From the NCBI GenBank assembly GCA_001899855.1, contig MKWR01000013.1:229567-293566 (forward strand): a stretch of 64,000 nucleotides of DNA, read 5' to 3'. Shown piece after piece: positions 24,657 to 33,767 of this stretch; position 1 is the stretch's first letter, and each line of letters opens with the position of its first letter. Source of the stretch: Lysobacterales bacterium 63-13 (GTDB taxonomy: Bacteria > Pseudomonadota > Gammaproteobacteria > Xanthomonadales > Rhodanobacteraceae). The notes below the pieces were generated by a model. That model had not been told where the DNA came from. It ran no database searches and was given only the letters and a program-made list of their open reading frames with translations. The position numbers and the translations under genes are program-made.

Positions 24657-24763
24657 ATGATGGTCTTGGTGAGGCATCCTGAGCCGGGCTTCCGCGACAG
24701 AGCCGCAGAAGCCCGAATTCATCGCGGATGTTCGCGCCGATCGAAGTGGAGGCAGCAAGGATT

Positions 24764-25144
24764 TCACATATCCAGCATGGCCTCGCGAATCACCACGGCC
24801 TGGTTTTCCGTTTCGCTTTTCGCACCATAGACAAGCGTGATCTCGCTCCCGCTGGCGGCGTGCAGCAATTCACCGAGCCGCGCCTGCTGCTGCGCTTCAT
24901 TGAGCCAGGCGCGATAGCGTCGGCGAAACTCGTCCCATCGCTCCGGCTTGTGGCCAAACCACTTGATCAACGCGGCGTCGGGGGCGAGGTCCTTTGCCCA
25001 CTCGTCCAGCTTGAGCGTATCCCGGCTGCGACCACGCGGCCAGAAGTGATCGACGAGGACGCGGTAGCCATCCCCTGCGCCGGGTTCCTCGTAGGCGCGT
25101 TGCAGGTGGATCGCGGGTAATCGGTGTCCGCTTTTTCTGCTCAT
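24764..25144 (-). CDS. DUF488 family protein
   Basis: 126 residues from ATG 25144, fixed by AAGGAGG seven bases upstream; its first four bases overlap the stop of the glycosylase gene (ATGA). DUF488 features: 'YRVLVDHFWPRGRSRD', 'DEWAKDLAPDAALIKWFGH', 'EFRRRYRAWLNE' and 'ITLVYGAKSETENQAVV'. Small cytosolic proteins of this family are widespread, and their biochemical role is not established. It is translationally coupled with the uracil-DNA glycosylase gene. Confidence 0.85.
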   Translation of the reverse strand: MSRKSGHRLPAIHLQRAYEEPGAGDGYRVLVDHFWPRGRSRDTLKLDEWAKDLAPDAALIKWFGHKPERWDEFRRRYRAWLNEAQQQARLGELLHAASGSEITLVYGAKSETENQAVVIREAMLDM

Positions 25145-25749
25145 CTCGATTCCTCCTTGTTTCTGGCCAATACCGTGTGAACTTGCCGACGCAGGTTCGG
25201 CAACAGTTCCGCCTCGAACCATGGATTGCGCAGGAACCAGGCGATATTGCGTGGCGAGGGATGCGGCAACGGGATCATCGCCGGCGCGAATTGCGCGTGG
25301 GCGGCAACGGTTGCACCGACACCGCCCGCCGCAGCCTTGCCGAGAAAGTGGCGTTGCGCGTACTGGCCGACCAGCAGGGTCAGTTCGATGTCCGGCAAGC
25401 TGGCCAGCAGGCGATCGAGCCAGAGTTCGGCGCATTCACGCCGTGGCGGCAGGTCGCCGCTGGCCGCCTTGCCGGGATAGCAGAAACCCATCGGGATGAT
25501 GGCGACGCGTTCGGCGTCGTAAAAAGTCGCCTTGTCGATGCCGATCCAGGTGCGCAGGCGTTCGCCGCTGGCATCGTCCCAGGGAATACCACTGGCGTGG
25601 ACGCGGGCACCGGGTGCCTGGCCGACGATCAGCAGCCGCGCGTTGGCTCCCGCTTGCACGATCGGGCGTGGCTCGTGCGCGAGCTGCGCCGCGCAGGCGC
25701 GGCAGGCGCGCACGACCTTGAGCAGGGAATTGAGGTCTTTGTGGGTCAT
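25141..25749 (-). CDS. Uracil-DNA glycosylase family protein
   Basis: 202 residues from ATG 25749; ATG 25764 is in frame and neither has a clear ribosome site. 'RLLIVGQAPGARVHASGIPWDD' is the uracil-binding/water-activating loop of the family 4/5-like glycosylase superfamily, with a GQAPG motif. 'IPLPHPSPRNIAWFLRNPWFE' is the DNA-intercalation loop. An N-terminal 'CRACAAQL' could give two cysteine ligands, but a full Fe-S set is not evident. Probable base-excision repair enzyme. Stop overlaps the DUF488 start by four bases. Confidence 0.82.
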   Translation of the reverse strand: MTHKDLNSLLKVVRACRACAAQLAHEPRPIVQAGANARLLIVGQAPGARVHASGIPWDDASGERLRTWIGIDKATFYDAERVAIIPMGFCYPGKAASGDLPPRRECAELWLDRLLASLPDIELTLLVGQYAQRHFLGKAAAGGVGATVAAHAQFAPAMIPLPHPSPRNIAWFLRNPWFEAELLPNLRRQVHTVLARNKEESR

Positions 25750-26151
25750 GGTGTGTGCGCACATCTCGCGCGCCAGCAGCAAAATGGGGACGAAAACGCC
25801 TGATTCACGGGGTGCGGGCATGTTTCGGTCACTGCCATGCCCTTGCCCGTCACCCACCGCGGTTTCGGCCTTCGAGGTGAAACCGCAACAACGCGGATCC
25901 CGGCGTCCCAAGGGGTGCCCGCAGCGGCTCCGTCCATGGCGAGCAGGTTTTAGTCGGGGCGCATATGCCTTATCCTGTGCGGCTGCGTGGACCCGTATTC
26001 CCGGGAATGCCAGGGCTCGGCCTGTCCATGCCCGTTCCCGCTCGACGGTCACCGGCATAGCTGCCTGATCCTTGTGCATGCACTGCCAAAACCACATTCC
26101 CTGCGCGACGCCATCAGCGCGCAACCCGCTCAAACCCAAATTGGAGATTCC
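25750..26151. other. 402-base intergenic region upstream of amaB
   Basis: It contains one hairpin, GGTTTC...GAAACC (25861-25884). Nothing else recognisable: no good promoter, no tRNA, and no reading frame that looks coding. Confidence 0.5.
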
Positions 26152-27684
26152 ATGTCCACTGCCATTCTCGACGCGCTCGGCCTGAGCAAGACCAATTCCG
26201 GCAGTTACCTCGGCCAGGGCGAATGGTCGAAGACCACGGATGCCGGCCTCATCCAGTCAATCAATCCGGCGAGCAACGAAGTGATTGCCGAAGTGCACGC
26301 CTCGAACCAGGCCGACTACGACCTCATCATGAAGCGCGCGCAAGCCGCATTCGCGATCTGGCGGACGACGCCGGCACCGATTCGTGGCGAAGCCGTGCGC
26401 CTGTGTGGCGAAGCGCTGCGCAAGCACAAGGATGCGCTGGGCTCGCTGGTCTCGCTGGAGATGGGCAAGATCAAGCCGGAAGGCGACGGCGAAGTGCAGG
26501 AAATGATCGACATCGCCGATTTCGCGGTCGGCCAGTCGCGCATGTTGTACGGCTACACCATGCATTCCGAGCGTCCCGGCCATCGCATGTACGACCAGTG
26601 GCATCCGCTCGGCCTGGTCGGCATCATCAGTGCGTTCAATTTCCCGGTTGCGGTGTGGGCGTGGAATGCGTTCCTCGCCGCCATCTGCGGCGATATCTGC
26701 ATCTGGAAGCCCTCGCCGAAAACGCCGCTGACGGCAATCGCGGCGATGAGGATCTGCAACGAGGCATTGAAGAATGCCGGCTTCCCGGACTTGTTCTTCC
26801 TCTTCAACGATGCCGGTACCGACCTGGCCAAGGCTTTTGTCGATGACCGCCGCGTTGCGCTGGTCAGCTTCACCGGCTCGACCAAGGTCGGTCGCCATGT
26901 CGGCGAGCGCGTGTCGATGCGCATGGGCCGCAGCCTGCTCGAACTGGGCGGCAACAACGCCATGATCGTCGACGACACGGCTGATCTGAAACTGGCCCTG
27001 CCGGCAATCGTGTTCGGCGCGGTCGGTACCGCCGGCCAGCGTTGCACGACGACGCGCCGCCTGCTCGTGCATGAATCCATCCATGACGATGTCGTCGCCT
27101 CCGTGGTCAAGGCCTACAAGCAGGTCGAAGGCAAGATCGGCGATCCAACCGACGCAAAAACGCTGATGGGCCCGCTGAACAGCCCGGAAGCGGTCAAGCA
27201 GTTCCTCGCTGCCATCGACAAGGCCAAGGCCGCCGGCGGCACCGTGGCCACGGGCGGCACGGCCAAGGCCGGCAAGGGCAACTTCGTCTTGCCGACCGTC
27301 ATCACCGGGCTCAAGAACAGCGACGAGGTCGTTCAGACCGAAACCTTCGCGCCGATCCTCTACGTGATGAAGTTCAAGACGCTTGATGAAGCCATCGCCA
27401 TGCACAACGACGTGCCGCAAGGCTTGTCATCGGCGATCTTCACGCAGAACGTCAAGCATGCCGAGCGCTTCCTGTCTTCGGTCGGCTCGGACTGCGGCAT
27501 CGCCAACGTCAATATCGGCACGTCCGGTGCGGAAATCGGCGGTGCCTTCGGTGGCGAGAAGGAAACTGGCGGCGGCCGCGAATCGGGATCGGATGCGTGG
27601 AAGGTTTACATGCGCCGACAGACCAACACGATCAACTACTCCGACGAGTTGCCACTGGCCCAGGGCATCAAGTTCGAGTTCTGA
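26152..27684 (+). CDS. amaB: Alpha-aminoadipic semialdehyde / piperideine-6-carboxylate dehydrogenase (ALDH7)
   Basis: 510 residues from ATG 26152, with GGAG six bases upstream. Aldehyde dehydrogenase of the antiquitin type: '[10 protein letters not shown]', catalytic Glu in 'LLELGGNNA' (E264), catalytic Cys in '[12 protein letters not shown]' (C298) and the ALDH7-specific '[28 protein letters not shown]'-type end (shown here in part as '[19 protein letters not shown]'). It oxidises 2-aminoadipate semialdehyde to 2-aminoadipate in lysine breakdown. With gcdH further along, this points to a lysine to glutaryl-CoA route. A hairpin follows at 27714-27735. Confidence 0.9.
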   Translation: MSTAILDALGLSKTNSGSYLGQGEWSKTTDAGLIQSINPASNEVIAEVHASNQADYDLIMKRAQAAFAIWRTTPAPIRGEAVRLCGEALRKHKDALGSLVSLEMGKIKPEGDGEVQEMIDIADFAVGQSRMLYGYTMHSERPGHRMYDQWHPLGLVGIISAFNFPVAVWAWNAFLAAICGDICIWKPSPKTPLTAIAAMRICNEALKNAGFPDLFFLFNDAGTDLAKAFVDDRRVALVSFTGSTKVGRHVGERVSMRMGRSLLELGGNNAMIVDDTADLKLALPAIVFGAVGTAGQRCTTTRRLLVHESIHDDVVASVVKAYKQVEGKIGDPTDAKTLMGPLNSPEAVKQFLAAIDKAKAAGGTVATGGTAKAGKGNFVLPTVITGLKNSDEVVQTETFAPILYVMKFKTLDEAIAMHNDVPQGLSSAIFTQNVKHAERFLSSVGSDCGIANVNIGTSGAEIGGAFGGEKETGGGRESGSDAWKVYMRRQTNTINYSDELPLAQGIKFEF

Positions 27685-27713
27685 TTGCGCAGCGGCGTGA
27701 TTGGCGGAATTGG

Positions 27714-27735
27714 ACCGGTCGCCGTGGCGGCCGGT
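27714..27735. terminator. Probable terminator hairpin after amaB
   Basis: ACCGGTCGCC / GGCGGCCGGT, 10-bp stem with one G-T pair and a 2-base gap, without a T-run. Confidence 0.4.
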
Positions 27736-27822
27736 TCCTGCTGCCATGATCCGCATCCCACGCGGACCAGCCCTGCCCGGCCGCCTGCTGCGGTTAGTTA
27801 GACTGTGCGTCTGGAGCAAGCC

Positions 27823-28104
27823 ATGAACCAACCCATGCGAACCAGCGGCACCGCAATCGCCAGCCTGATTTTCGGCATCGTCGCCTGGTTTGGCCTGCCC
27901 ATCATCGGCGCGCTGGTCGCGGTCATCTGCGGCCATATCGCGCGTGGGGAAATCCGCCGCATGCCGCCCGGCACCATCGAAGGCGACGGCATGGCCATTG
28001 CCGGGTTGATCCTGGGTTACCTGCAACTGGTCCTCGGCCTGCTCCTGGTGCTGTTGTTCATCGGCATTCTCGTGTTGGGTTTTGGCGTGGCTGGCTGGCG
28101 TTGA
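27823..28104 (+). CDS. DUF4190 small membrane protein
   Basis: 93 residues from ATG 27823, with GGAG seven bases upstream. Two hydrophobic helices ('ASLIFGIVAWFGLPIIGALVAVICG' region and the Leu/Val-rich C-terminal half) flank the family signature 'GHIARGEIRR...GDGMAIAGLILGY'. DUF4190 proteins are small inner-membrane proteins of unknown role. The stop is three bases before the pyrD ATG, so it may lead a DUF4190-pyrD-murB transcript. Confidence 0.8.
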   Translation: MNQPMRTSGTAIASLIFGIVAWFGLPIIGALVAVICGHIARGEIRRMPPGTIEGDGMAIAGLILGYLQLVLGLLLVLLFIGILVLGFGVAGWR

Positions 28105-28107
28105 TCG

Positions 28108-29142
28108 ATGTACAACCTTGCCCGCTCCGTATTGTTCTGCCTTGATGCCGAACGCGCCCACGAGCTTTCGCTGAGGGCAATCGAAACGGCGTACCGCACC
28201 GGTTTCAACCCCTTGCTGGCAACGCGACCGGCGCCACTGACGACAGCGGCGTTTGGCATTGAATTCCCGAATCCGGTCGGGCTTGCCGCGGGGCTGGACA
28301 AGAATGCGGCGCACATCGATGCGCTGGCTTCGCTGGGTTTCGGTTTCATCGAAGTCGGCACCACGACCCCGCGCGCGCAGCCAGGCAATCCGAAACCGCG
28401 CATGTTCCGCCTGCCCGAGCACGAGGCCGTGATCAACCGCCTCGGCTTCAACAACGGCGGCGTCGATGCGCTGGTCGCCAATGCCGAACGCGCGCGTTTC
28501 ACCGGCGTGCTCGGCATCAACATCGGCAAGAACAAGGACACGCCGAACGAGCGCGCGATCGACGACTACCTCTTCTGCCTCGAACGCGTCTACGCACGGG
28601 CCAGTTATGTCACGGTGAATATTTCCTCGCCGAACACGCAAGGCCTGCGGGATCTGCAGGAGGAGGAAACCCTGCGTCGCTTCATTGGCGGGATCTGCGA
28701 AGCCGGCGAAAGGCATGCCGCCCGCCACGGCGCGCGCAAGCCCATCCTGCTCAAGATCGCACCCGACCTCGGCGCGATCGAACTCGATGCGATCGCCGAA
28801 GTGCTGCTGGCCAGTGCCATCGATGGATTGATCTGCACGAACACGACCATCGAGCGTGCCGCCGTGGCCGGGCATCGCCATGCAGGCGAAGCGGGCGGTT
28901 TGTCGGGGAAACCCCTGTTCGAACGATCCACCGCCGTCCTGCGCGGCATGGCCGAGCGCCTCGACGGCAAGCTGCCGCTGATTGGCGTTGGTGGCATCTT
29001 CAGCGGCGCCGACGCGGCGGCAAAGATCGAGGCGGGCGCAAGCCTTGTGCAGTTTTACACAGGAATGGTCTATCGCGGCCCGGCCTTGATCGCTGAATCC
29101 GTGGCGGCGATCCGCAGCCTGCGTGCCGGGGAAGACGCGTGA
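28108..29142 (+). CDS. pyrD: Dihydroorotate dehydrogenase (quinone), class 2
   Basis: 344 residues. The N-terminal helical membrane-association segment ('[20 protein letters not shown]') marks class 2. '[10 protein letters not shown]', '[17 protein letters not shown]', '[15 protein letters not shown]' (with the catalytic Ser) and '[17 protein letters not shown]' are family signatures. It oxidises dihydroorotate to orotate with FMN and passes electrons to ubiquinone. The TGA overlaps the GTG start of murB by four bases. Confidence 0.95.
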   Translation: MYNLARSVLFCLDAERAHELSLRAIETAYRTGFNPLLATRPAPLTTAAFGIEFPNPVGLAAGLDKNAAHIDALASLGFGFIEVGTTTPRAQPGNPKPRMFRLPEHEAVINRLGFNNGGVDALVANAERARFTGVLGINIGKNKDTPNERAIDDYLFCLERVYARASYVTVNISSPNTQGLRDLQEEETLRRFIGGICEAGERHAARHGARKPILLKIAPDLGAIELDAIAEVLLASAIDGLICTNTTIERAAVAGHRHAGEAGGLSGKPLFERSTAVLRGMAERLDGKLPLIGVGGIFSGADAAAKIEAGASLVQFYTGMVYRGPALIAESVAAIRSLRAGEDA

Positions 29143-30203
29143 GCGAAAAGCGCTATCACGTCGACGCGGCAATTGCCGAGGGCGTGGGCTACACCATTGT
29201 CGAGAATGCCTCGCTGGAAGGTCGCAACACCTTTCGCGTGCCCGCGCGTGCAAACCTGCTGGTCGATGTGCGCCGCCCGCAAGCCCTCGACGAACTGTTC
29301 ACCTACCCGCTGCTCCAGCGCGGTCCGTTGCTGGTCCTTGGTGAAGGCAGCAACGTGCTGTTCACGCGTGACTGGCCAGGAGTCGTGCTGAGCATGGCCG
29401 GACTCGGCATCCGCAAGCTTGGCGACGAAGGCGAGTGCGCGCGGATCCGGGTCGAAGCCGGGGAAAAGTGGAATGATTTCGTGCACTGGTCGCTGGCCCA
29501 TGACTACAGCGGCCTGGAGAACCTCGTGCTGATTCCGGGCACGGTCGGTGCCGCGCCCATCCAGAACATCGGTGCCTACGGTGTCGAAGTAGCCGGCTTC
29601 ATTGCCGAGGTGGAAGCCTGGGACCGCCATGCTCGGCAGCTGGTGCGATTGGGCAATACGCAATGCCAGTTCGGCTATCGGGACTCCCTGTTCAAGCGCG
29701 ATCGCGATCGCTACATCGTGACAGCGGTTGATTTCCTCCTGCCGCGTCAACGCGAGCTGCACCTCGACTACGCCGGCGTGCGCGAGGAATTGCGCGATCT
29801 CGGCATCGACAAGCCGAATGCGCGCAGCGTGGCCGAGGCCATCGCCCGCATTCGCACGCGCAAATTGCCGAACCCGAGTCTGGTCGGCAATGCCGGCAGC
29901 TTCTTCCAGAACCCGGTGGTCGACGCGCAATGCGCGCAGTTCCTGCACGATCAATATCCGGCCATGCCGACCTGGAAGCTGCCCGACTCCAGCGTGAAGC
30001 TTTCCGCTGCCTGGCTGATAGAATCCAGTGGATTCAAGGGCTTGCGACGAGGTCTTGCAGCAGTTTCTGACCAGCACGCCCTGGTCCTGATCAATCTTGG
30101 CGGAGCCCGCGGCATTGAGATCCGGGAACTTGCCGACGACATCCGGCAGACCGTGCTTGATCGCTTCGGCGTGCAACTCGAAGCCGAACCACGCATCGTC
30201 TGA
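29139..30203 (+). CDS. murB: UDP-N-acetylenolpyruvoylglucosamine reductase
   Basis: 354 residues starting at a GTG inside the pyrD stop (GTGA). Type I MurB: FAD site '[12 protein letters not shown]', '[26 protein letters not shown]', the catalytic Ser of 'FGYRDSLFK' and the C-terminal Glu in 'LEAEPRIV'. It reduces the enolpyruvyl ether to UDP-MurNAc for peptidoglycan. A compound stem-loop (30204-30235) follows directly after the stop. Confidence 0.95.
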   Translation: MSEKRYHVDAAIAEGVGYTIVENASLEGRNTFRVPARANLLVDVRRPQALDELFTYPLLQRGPLLVLGEGSNVLFTRDWPGVVLSMAGLGIRKLGDEGECARIRVEAGEKWNDFVHWSLAHDYSGLENLVLIPGTVGAAPIQNIGAYGVEVAGFIAEVEAWDRHARQLVRLGNTQCQFGYRDSLFKRDRDRYIVTAVDFLLPRQRELHLDYAGVREELRDLGIDKPNARSVAEAIARIRTRKLPNPSLVGNAGSFFQNPVVDAQCAQFLHDQYPAMPTWKLPDSSVKLSAAWLIESSGFKGLRRGLAAVSDQHALVLINLGGARGIEIRELADDIRQTVLDRFGVQLEAEPRIV

Positions 30204-30235
30204 GCCGAATCCGGCGCGCTGCCGGAGTGTTCGGC
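30204..30235. terminator. Stem-loop after murB
   Basis: Nested arms GCCGAA/TTCGGC and CCGGC/GCCGG, beginning at the base after the murB stop. No T-run, so efficiency is uncertain. Confidence 0.45.
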
Positions 30236-30378
30236 TTGCATGGCCGATCAACGCGATTCCCGTCACATTGTCGGATCGCGAAACATGGTCGACTGCCAGG
30301 CATTCCGCATGGACGATTGTCTGCTGCCAGGCGGTACCCTCTGCATCCTGCAACAAACGACATCCTGGAGTCCAAGCC

Positions 30379-32220
30379 ATGCCCGCTGCCCCTGCCAGCA
30401 CAGCATTCCTTGCCTCGCGCCGACGCTTGTTCGGTGCCTTGTTCAGCAGTGCCGGTGTCGAGCATGGCGGACTCGCCATGCGCCGTCCCGGACGCGGTGG
30501 ATTGCGCGCCAAGGATCTGCCGCAAACTCCCGATGCCTTGAGTTTTCCGCCGGCAGCGGTGCGTTGGCTGACGCGCGGCACATTCGGCTATTCGATCCAG
30601 GATCACGTCGACTTCAATGCGCTGGGTGCCAGCGACGACGCACGCTGGACCGCCTGGCTCACCCGCCAGCTCAATCCTGCAGCCATAAATGACGGTGCCT
30701 GCGACGCACGCATCGCCAGTGCCGGTTTCGTCACCTTGAACAAGACACCGAACCAGCTCTGGAACGACCATCATTCGCAGACCAGCAACTATTCGCTGCG
30801 CATGAAGCCGATCGCCGAGACCGAGTGCATGACGATCATCCGGCAGACCTACAGCCAGCGCCAGTTGTTCGAGGTCATGGTTGACTTCTGGCACGATCAC
30901 TTCAGCGTTTTCGGCTGGGATTACGACGGCGGCCCCATGTTTCCGGCCTTCGACCGGCTGGCGATCCGGCCGCATGTGTTCGGCAACTTCCGCACCATGC
31001 TGCAGGAAGTCGGCATGTCGGCCTCGATGATGTACATGCTCGATCTCTATTCGAGCGACGCCTCGCATCCAAACGAGAACTACGCACGCGAACTGTTCGA
31101 ACTGCACACGATGGGTGCGGAGAACTACGGCGGCATCGTGCAGAACCCGGACAGCTTCGCCAACATGACCCTGCTCGGCCACTACACGGCACCGGACGGC
31201 GAGGAGGAGCGGCTCAAGTATGTCGACGACGATGTCTACGAAGCGGCACGAGCGCTGACCGGCTGGACGATTTCCGGTGCCAACTGGCCCTATACGCCGA
31301 TCGCCGGAATGCCACTCGGCGAGTTCGCCTACGATTCAAGCACGCATGACCAGGGCGTCAAACGCATCCTTGCCCGCTATTTCCCGGCCTCGCAGGGACA
31401 GGCCGATGGCGTGACCCTGTTCGACTTGCTGGCCCGGCATCCGCGTACCGCACGGCACGTGGCCGCGAAGATCTGCCGGCGCTTTATCGGCGGCAACCCC
31501 TCGACCGCCTTGATCGACAGCGCCGCCAGCGTCTTCAACCAGGCCTGGCAGGCCAGCGACCAGATCGCCCAGGTGCTGCAGGTGATCCTGCAATCGAGCG
31601 AGTTCAAGAACGGTTGGGGCAGCGCCATGAAGCGACCGGCGCTGAGCGCCGTCAGTGCCCTGCGCGCAACCGCTGCCGATTTCACGCCGAAGCCCGACTA
31701 CACGACCACCTACACGCCCACCGAGGAGTTCATGGGCCGCTTGCAGGCCGCCGGACACAAGCTGTTCTACTGGCCGGCACCGAACGGCTATCCAGATGAT
31801 CCCATCGCCTGGTCGAGCACGGGAACATTGGGCATGACGCTGAAGATGCTGCCACGCCTGCTCGAGATGCATCAGACCGAAAGCTACAACAACGCCTACG
31901 CCTTCCTCATCGACGTGCAGGCACAGACGCTTGGCGCCTTTGCGACTAGCCAGCGGACCGCGGCCAACATCATCGGCTACTGGTGCGATCGCATCCTCGG
32001 TTACCGCCCCGAGCCGGTGCATACCGTGGCTGTCGATTTCCTGCGCCAGAACGTGGCGGCGACGGTTGCCCTCGACCTCACCACCGACGGCACCGAAAAC
32101 GGCCACCCGTCGAACACCGGCACCTGGAACATCAACAATCTTTCCAGGCACTACACGATTGCCCGCCTGCGCACGGCGATCGGCCTGATCCTGTGCAGCC
32201 CCGAATTCCTGCGGCGCTGA
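30379..32220 (+). CDS. DUF1800 family protein
   Basis: 613 residues from ATG 30379, with GGAG eight bases upstream. The frame is open far upstream through the end of murB, but that part is not coding-like. DUF1800 hallmarks: 'AVRWLTRGTFGYSIQ', 'FEVMVDFWHDHFSV', 'DLYSSDASHPNENYARELFELHTMG' and 'RRFIGGNPSTA'. An N-terminal Arg-rich stretch ('ASRRRLFGALFSS') could be a Tat-like or short export signal. Always or nearly always paired with DUF1501, as here (11 bases to the next gene). Function unknown. Confidence 0.88.
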   Translation: MPAAPASTAFLASRRRLFGALFSSAGVEHGGLAMRRPGRGGLRAKDLPQTPDALSFPPAAVRWLTRGTFGYSIQDHVDFNALGASDDARWTAWLTRQLNPAAINDGACDARIASAGFVTLNKTPNQLWNDHHSQTSNYSLRMKPIAETECMTIIRQTYSQRQLFEVMVDFWHDHFSVFGWDYDGGPMFPAFDRLAIRPHVFGNFRTMLQEVGMSASMMYMLDLYSSDASHPNENYARELFELHTMGAENYGGIVQNPDSFANMTLLGHYTAPDGEEERLKYVDDDVYEAARALTGWTISGANWPYTPIAGMPLGEFAYDSSTHDQGVKRILARYFPASQGQADGVTLFDLLARHPRTARHVAAKICRRFIGGNPSTALIDSAASVFNQAWQASDQIAQVLQVILQSSEFKNGWGSAMKRPALSAVSALRATAADFTPKPDYTTTYTPTEEFMGRLQAAGHKLFYWPAPNGYPDDPIAWSSTGTLGMTLKMLPRLLEMHQTESYNNAYAFLIDVQAQTLGAFATSQRTAANIIGYWCDRILGYRPEPVHTVAVDFLRQNVAATVALDLTTDGTENGHPSNTGTWNINNLSRHYTIARLRTAIGLILCSPEFLRR

Positions 32221-32231
32221 GGACTACTGCC

Positions 32232-33644
32232 ATGACCCACATCGATCGACGCGATTTTCTCAAGGGCTGCGCCGTGGCGACCCTGGCCGCAGGAGCCAGC
32301 AGCAATGCACTGGCCTATTTTGCGCCCGCTGGATATGCGCCCGCCGCAGCGACCAACGACACCCTGGTCGTGGTCTTCCTGCGCGGGGCAATGGATGGAC
32401 TCAGCCTGTTGCCACCCGGTGCCGGCAGTCCCTACCGCGCGGATTACGAAGCGGCACGCAGCGGCACACGCATTCCGACCAGCGGTAGCGGTGCCGCCTT
32501 GTCCCTCAATGGCACGACATGGGCCTTGCATCCCCGCGCGACCGGCCTGCGCAACCTCTTCAACGCGAATCGCCTGGCCTTTGTCGTCGCTGCCGGACAA
32601 AGCCAGCCGACCCCGGTGATCCGCAGTCATTTCGATGCGCAGGCCAACCTCGAATTCGGCTTTGGCGGAGGCACCGGCAACAACGTCGGCTGGCTGACCC
32701 GGCACCTGGCCAGTGGCGGCCTGCCGGCGGTCGTGCCCCTGCCGGCGACCTCGCTGGGCAACATTACCGCCAGCAGCCTGCTCGGTTCATCCGACGCGAT
32801 CACCATGAACAGCGCCTCGGACTATCGCATCGACGGCTTCCACTGGTCGTGGGAAGAGGACGATTCCGCCAATGGCCTGGTCGGTGCCGTCACCCGCATG
32901 CACGCCCTGTGGAACAGCAATGCAACCCAGCTGGAAAGTGCCGGCATGGAAACCATGGCCTCGCTCGATCTGCTGCGTCCGATCAATTTCGGCCTGTACA
33001 ACGCAAGCAGCAATCCCGGCGGTTACCAGCCAACGGGCGGTGCCAACTACGAGCTGGCCTACAACAGCGGCTTCGGCGACCAGCTGCGCAACATCGCGCA
33101 ATTGATCAAGAGCAATCTCGGCATGCGCGTGGCGACGATCGACCTGGGCGGTTGGGATACCCATGTCGGCCAGGGCAATCCGGCGAATACCTATGATTAC
33201 TTCGGCAACCAGGTGGAAAGCCTCTCGCAGGGCCTGAGCGCCTTTTACACCGACCTTGCCAGCGCCTCGTCAGGCAATCTCATGGCGCGCACCAGCGTCA
33301 TCGTGGTCAGCGAGTTCGGTCGCCGCGTGCAGGAGAATGCCGATGGCGGCACCGACCACGGCTACGGCAACGTCATGATCGCGCTGGGCGGCGCGGTCAA
33401 TGGCGGCCAGGTCTATGGCACCTTCCCGGGACTGGCCACCGCCAACCTGTACCAGGGCACCGATGTCGGCGTCACCACCGACTATCGCCGCGTCATCTCC
33501 GAAGCCCTGATCCGGCGCATGGGCAACCCGAACATCTACTACGTCTTCCCCGGCTATTCCGGCTACACGCCCATGGGCATATTCCAGGGCCCCGACCTGC
33601 CACCCACCAATTACGACGCCTTGTTCGCGAACGGGTTTGATTGA
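32232..33644 (+). CDS. DUF1501 family protein, Tat-exported, with DGF tail
   Basis: 470 residues from ATG 32232. The twin-arginine signal is explicit ('IDRRDFLKGCAVATLAAGA'). Alkaline-phosphatase-like DUF1501 stretches follow: 'LVVVFLRGAMDGLSLLPP', 'SHFDAQANLE', 'TIDLGGWDTH' and 'SVIVVSEFGRRVQEN..TDHGYGN'. It should be folded in the cytosol with cofactors or metal and exported by Tat. It forms an operon with the DUF1800 gene. It ends 'NYDALFANGFD', the DGF-type tail. Enzyme activity is not known; sulphatase-like hydrolysis is inferred from the fold. Confidence 0.88.
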   Translation: MTHIDRRDFLKGCAVATLAAGASSNALAYFAPAGYAPAAATNDTLVVVFLRGAMDGLSLLPPGAGSPYRADYEAARSGTRIPTSGSGAALSLNGTTWALHPRATGLRNLFNANRLAFVVAAGQSQPTPVIRSHFDAQANLEFGFGGGTGNNVGWLTRHLASGGLPAVVPLPATSLGNITASSLLGSSDAITMNSASDYRIDGFHWSWEEDDSANGLVGAVTRMHALWNSNATQLESAGMETMASLDLLRPINFGLYNASSNPGGYQPTGGANYELAYNSGFGDQLRNIAQLIKSNLGMRVATIDLGGWDTHVGQGNPANTYDYFGNQVESLSQGLSAFYTDLASASSGNLMARTSVIVVSEFGRRVQENADGGTDHGYGNVMIALGGAVNGGQVYGTFPGLATANLYQGTDVGVTTDYRRVISEALIRRMGNPNIYYVFPGYSGYTPMGIFQGPDLPPTNYDALFANGFD

Positions 33645-33646
33645 GA

Positions 33647-33765
33647 GCCGGGATTCGGGATTCGGGATTCGGTGGAGCGCCGGCTTTGGCAGCGTGAGCC
33701 AAGCGTTCGCTCTTGCGAATCGCGAATCTCGAATCCCGTCGCTTGATCGAATCCCGAATTCCGGC
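33647..33765. repeat. GGGATTC heptamer element with inverted ends
   Basis: Three GGGATTC units (33650-33670) preceded by GCC open the element. An inverted run of GAATCCC-like units (33717-33764) ends in CGGC. The outer arms are complementary over about 17 bases with one mismatch. An inner hairpin TTGGC/GCCAA lies between them. The element fills the gap between the convergent DUF1501 and cyclase genes and could act as a bidirectional terminator. Confidence 0.8.
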
Positions 33766-33767
33766 CA

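Noticed and set aside
24585..24830. An 81-codon plus-strand frame after the orphan secreted protein.
   Set aside because: It runs through hairpins into the 3' end of the DUF488 gene, with no ribosome site or family; not credible as a gene.
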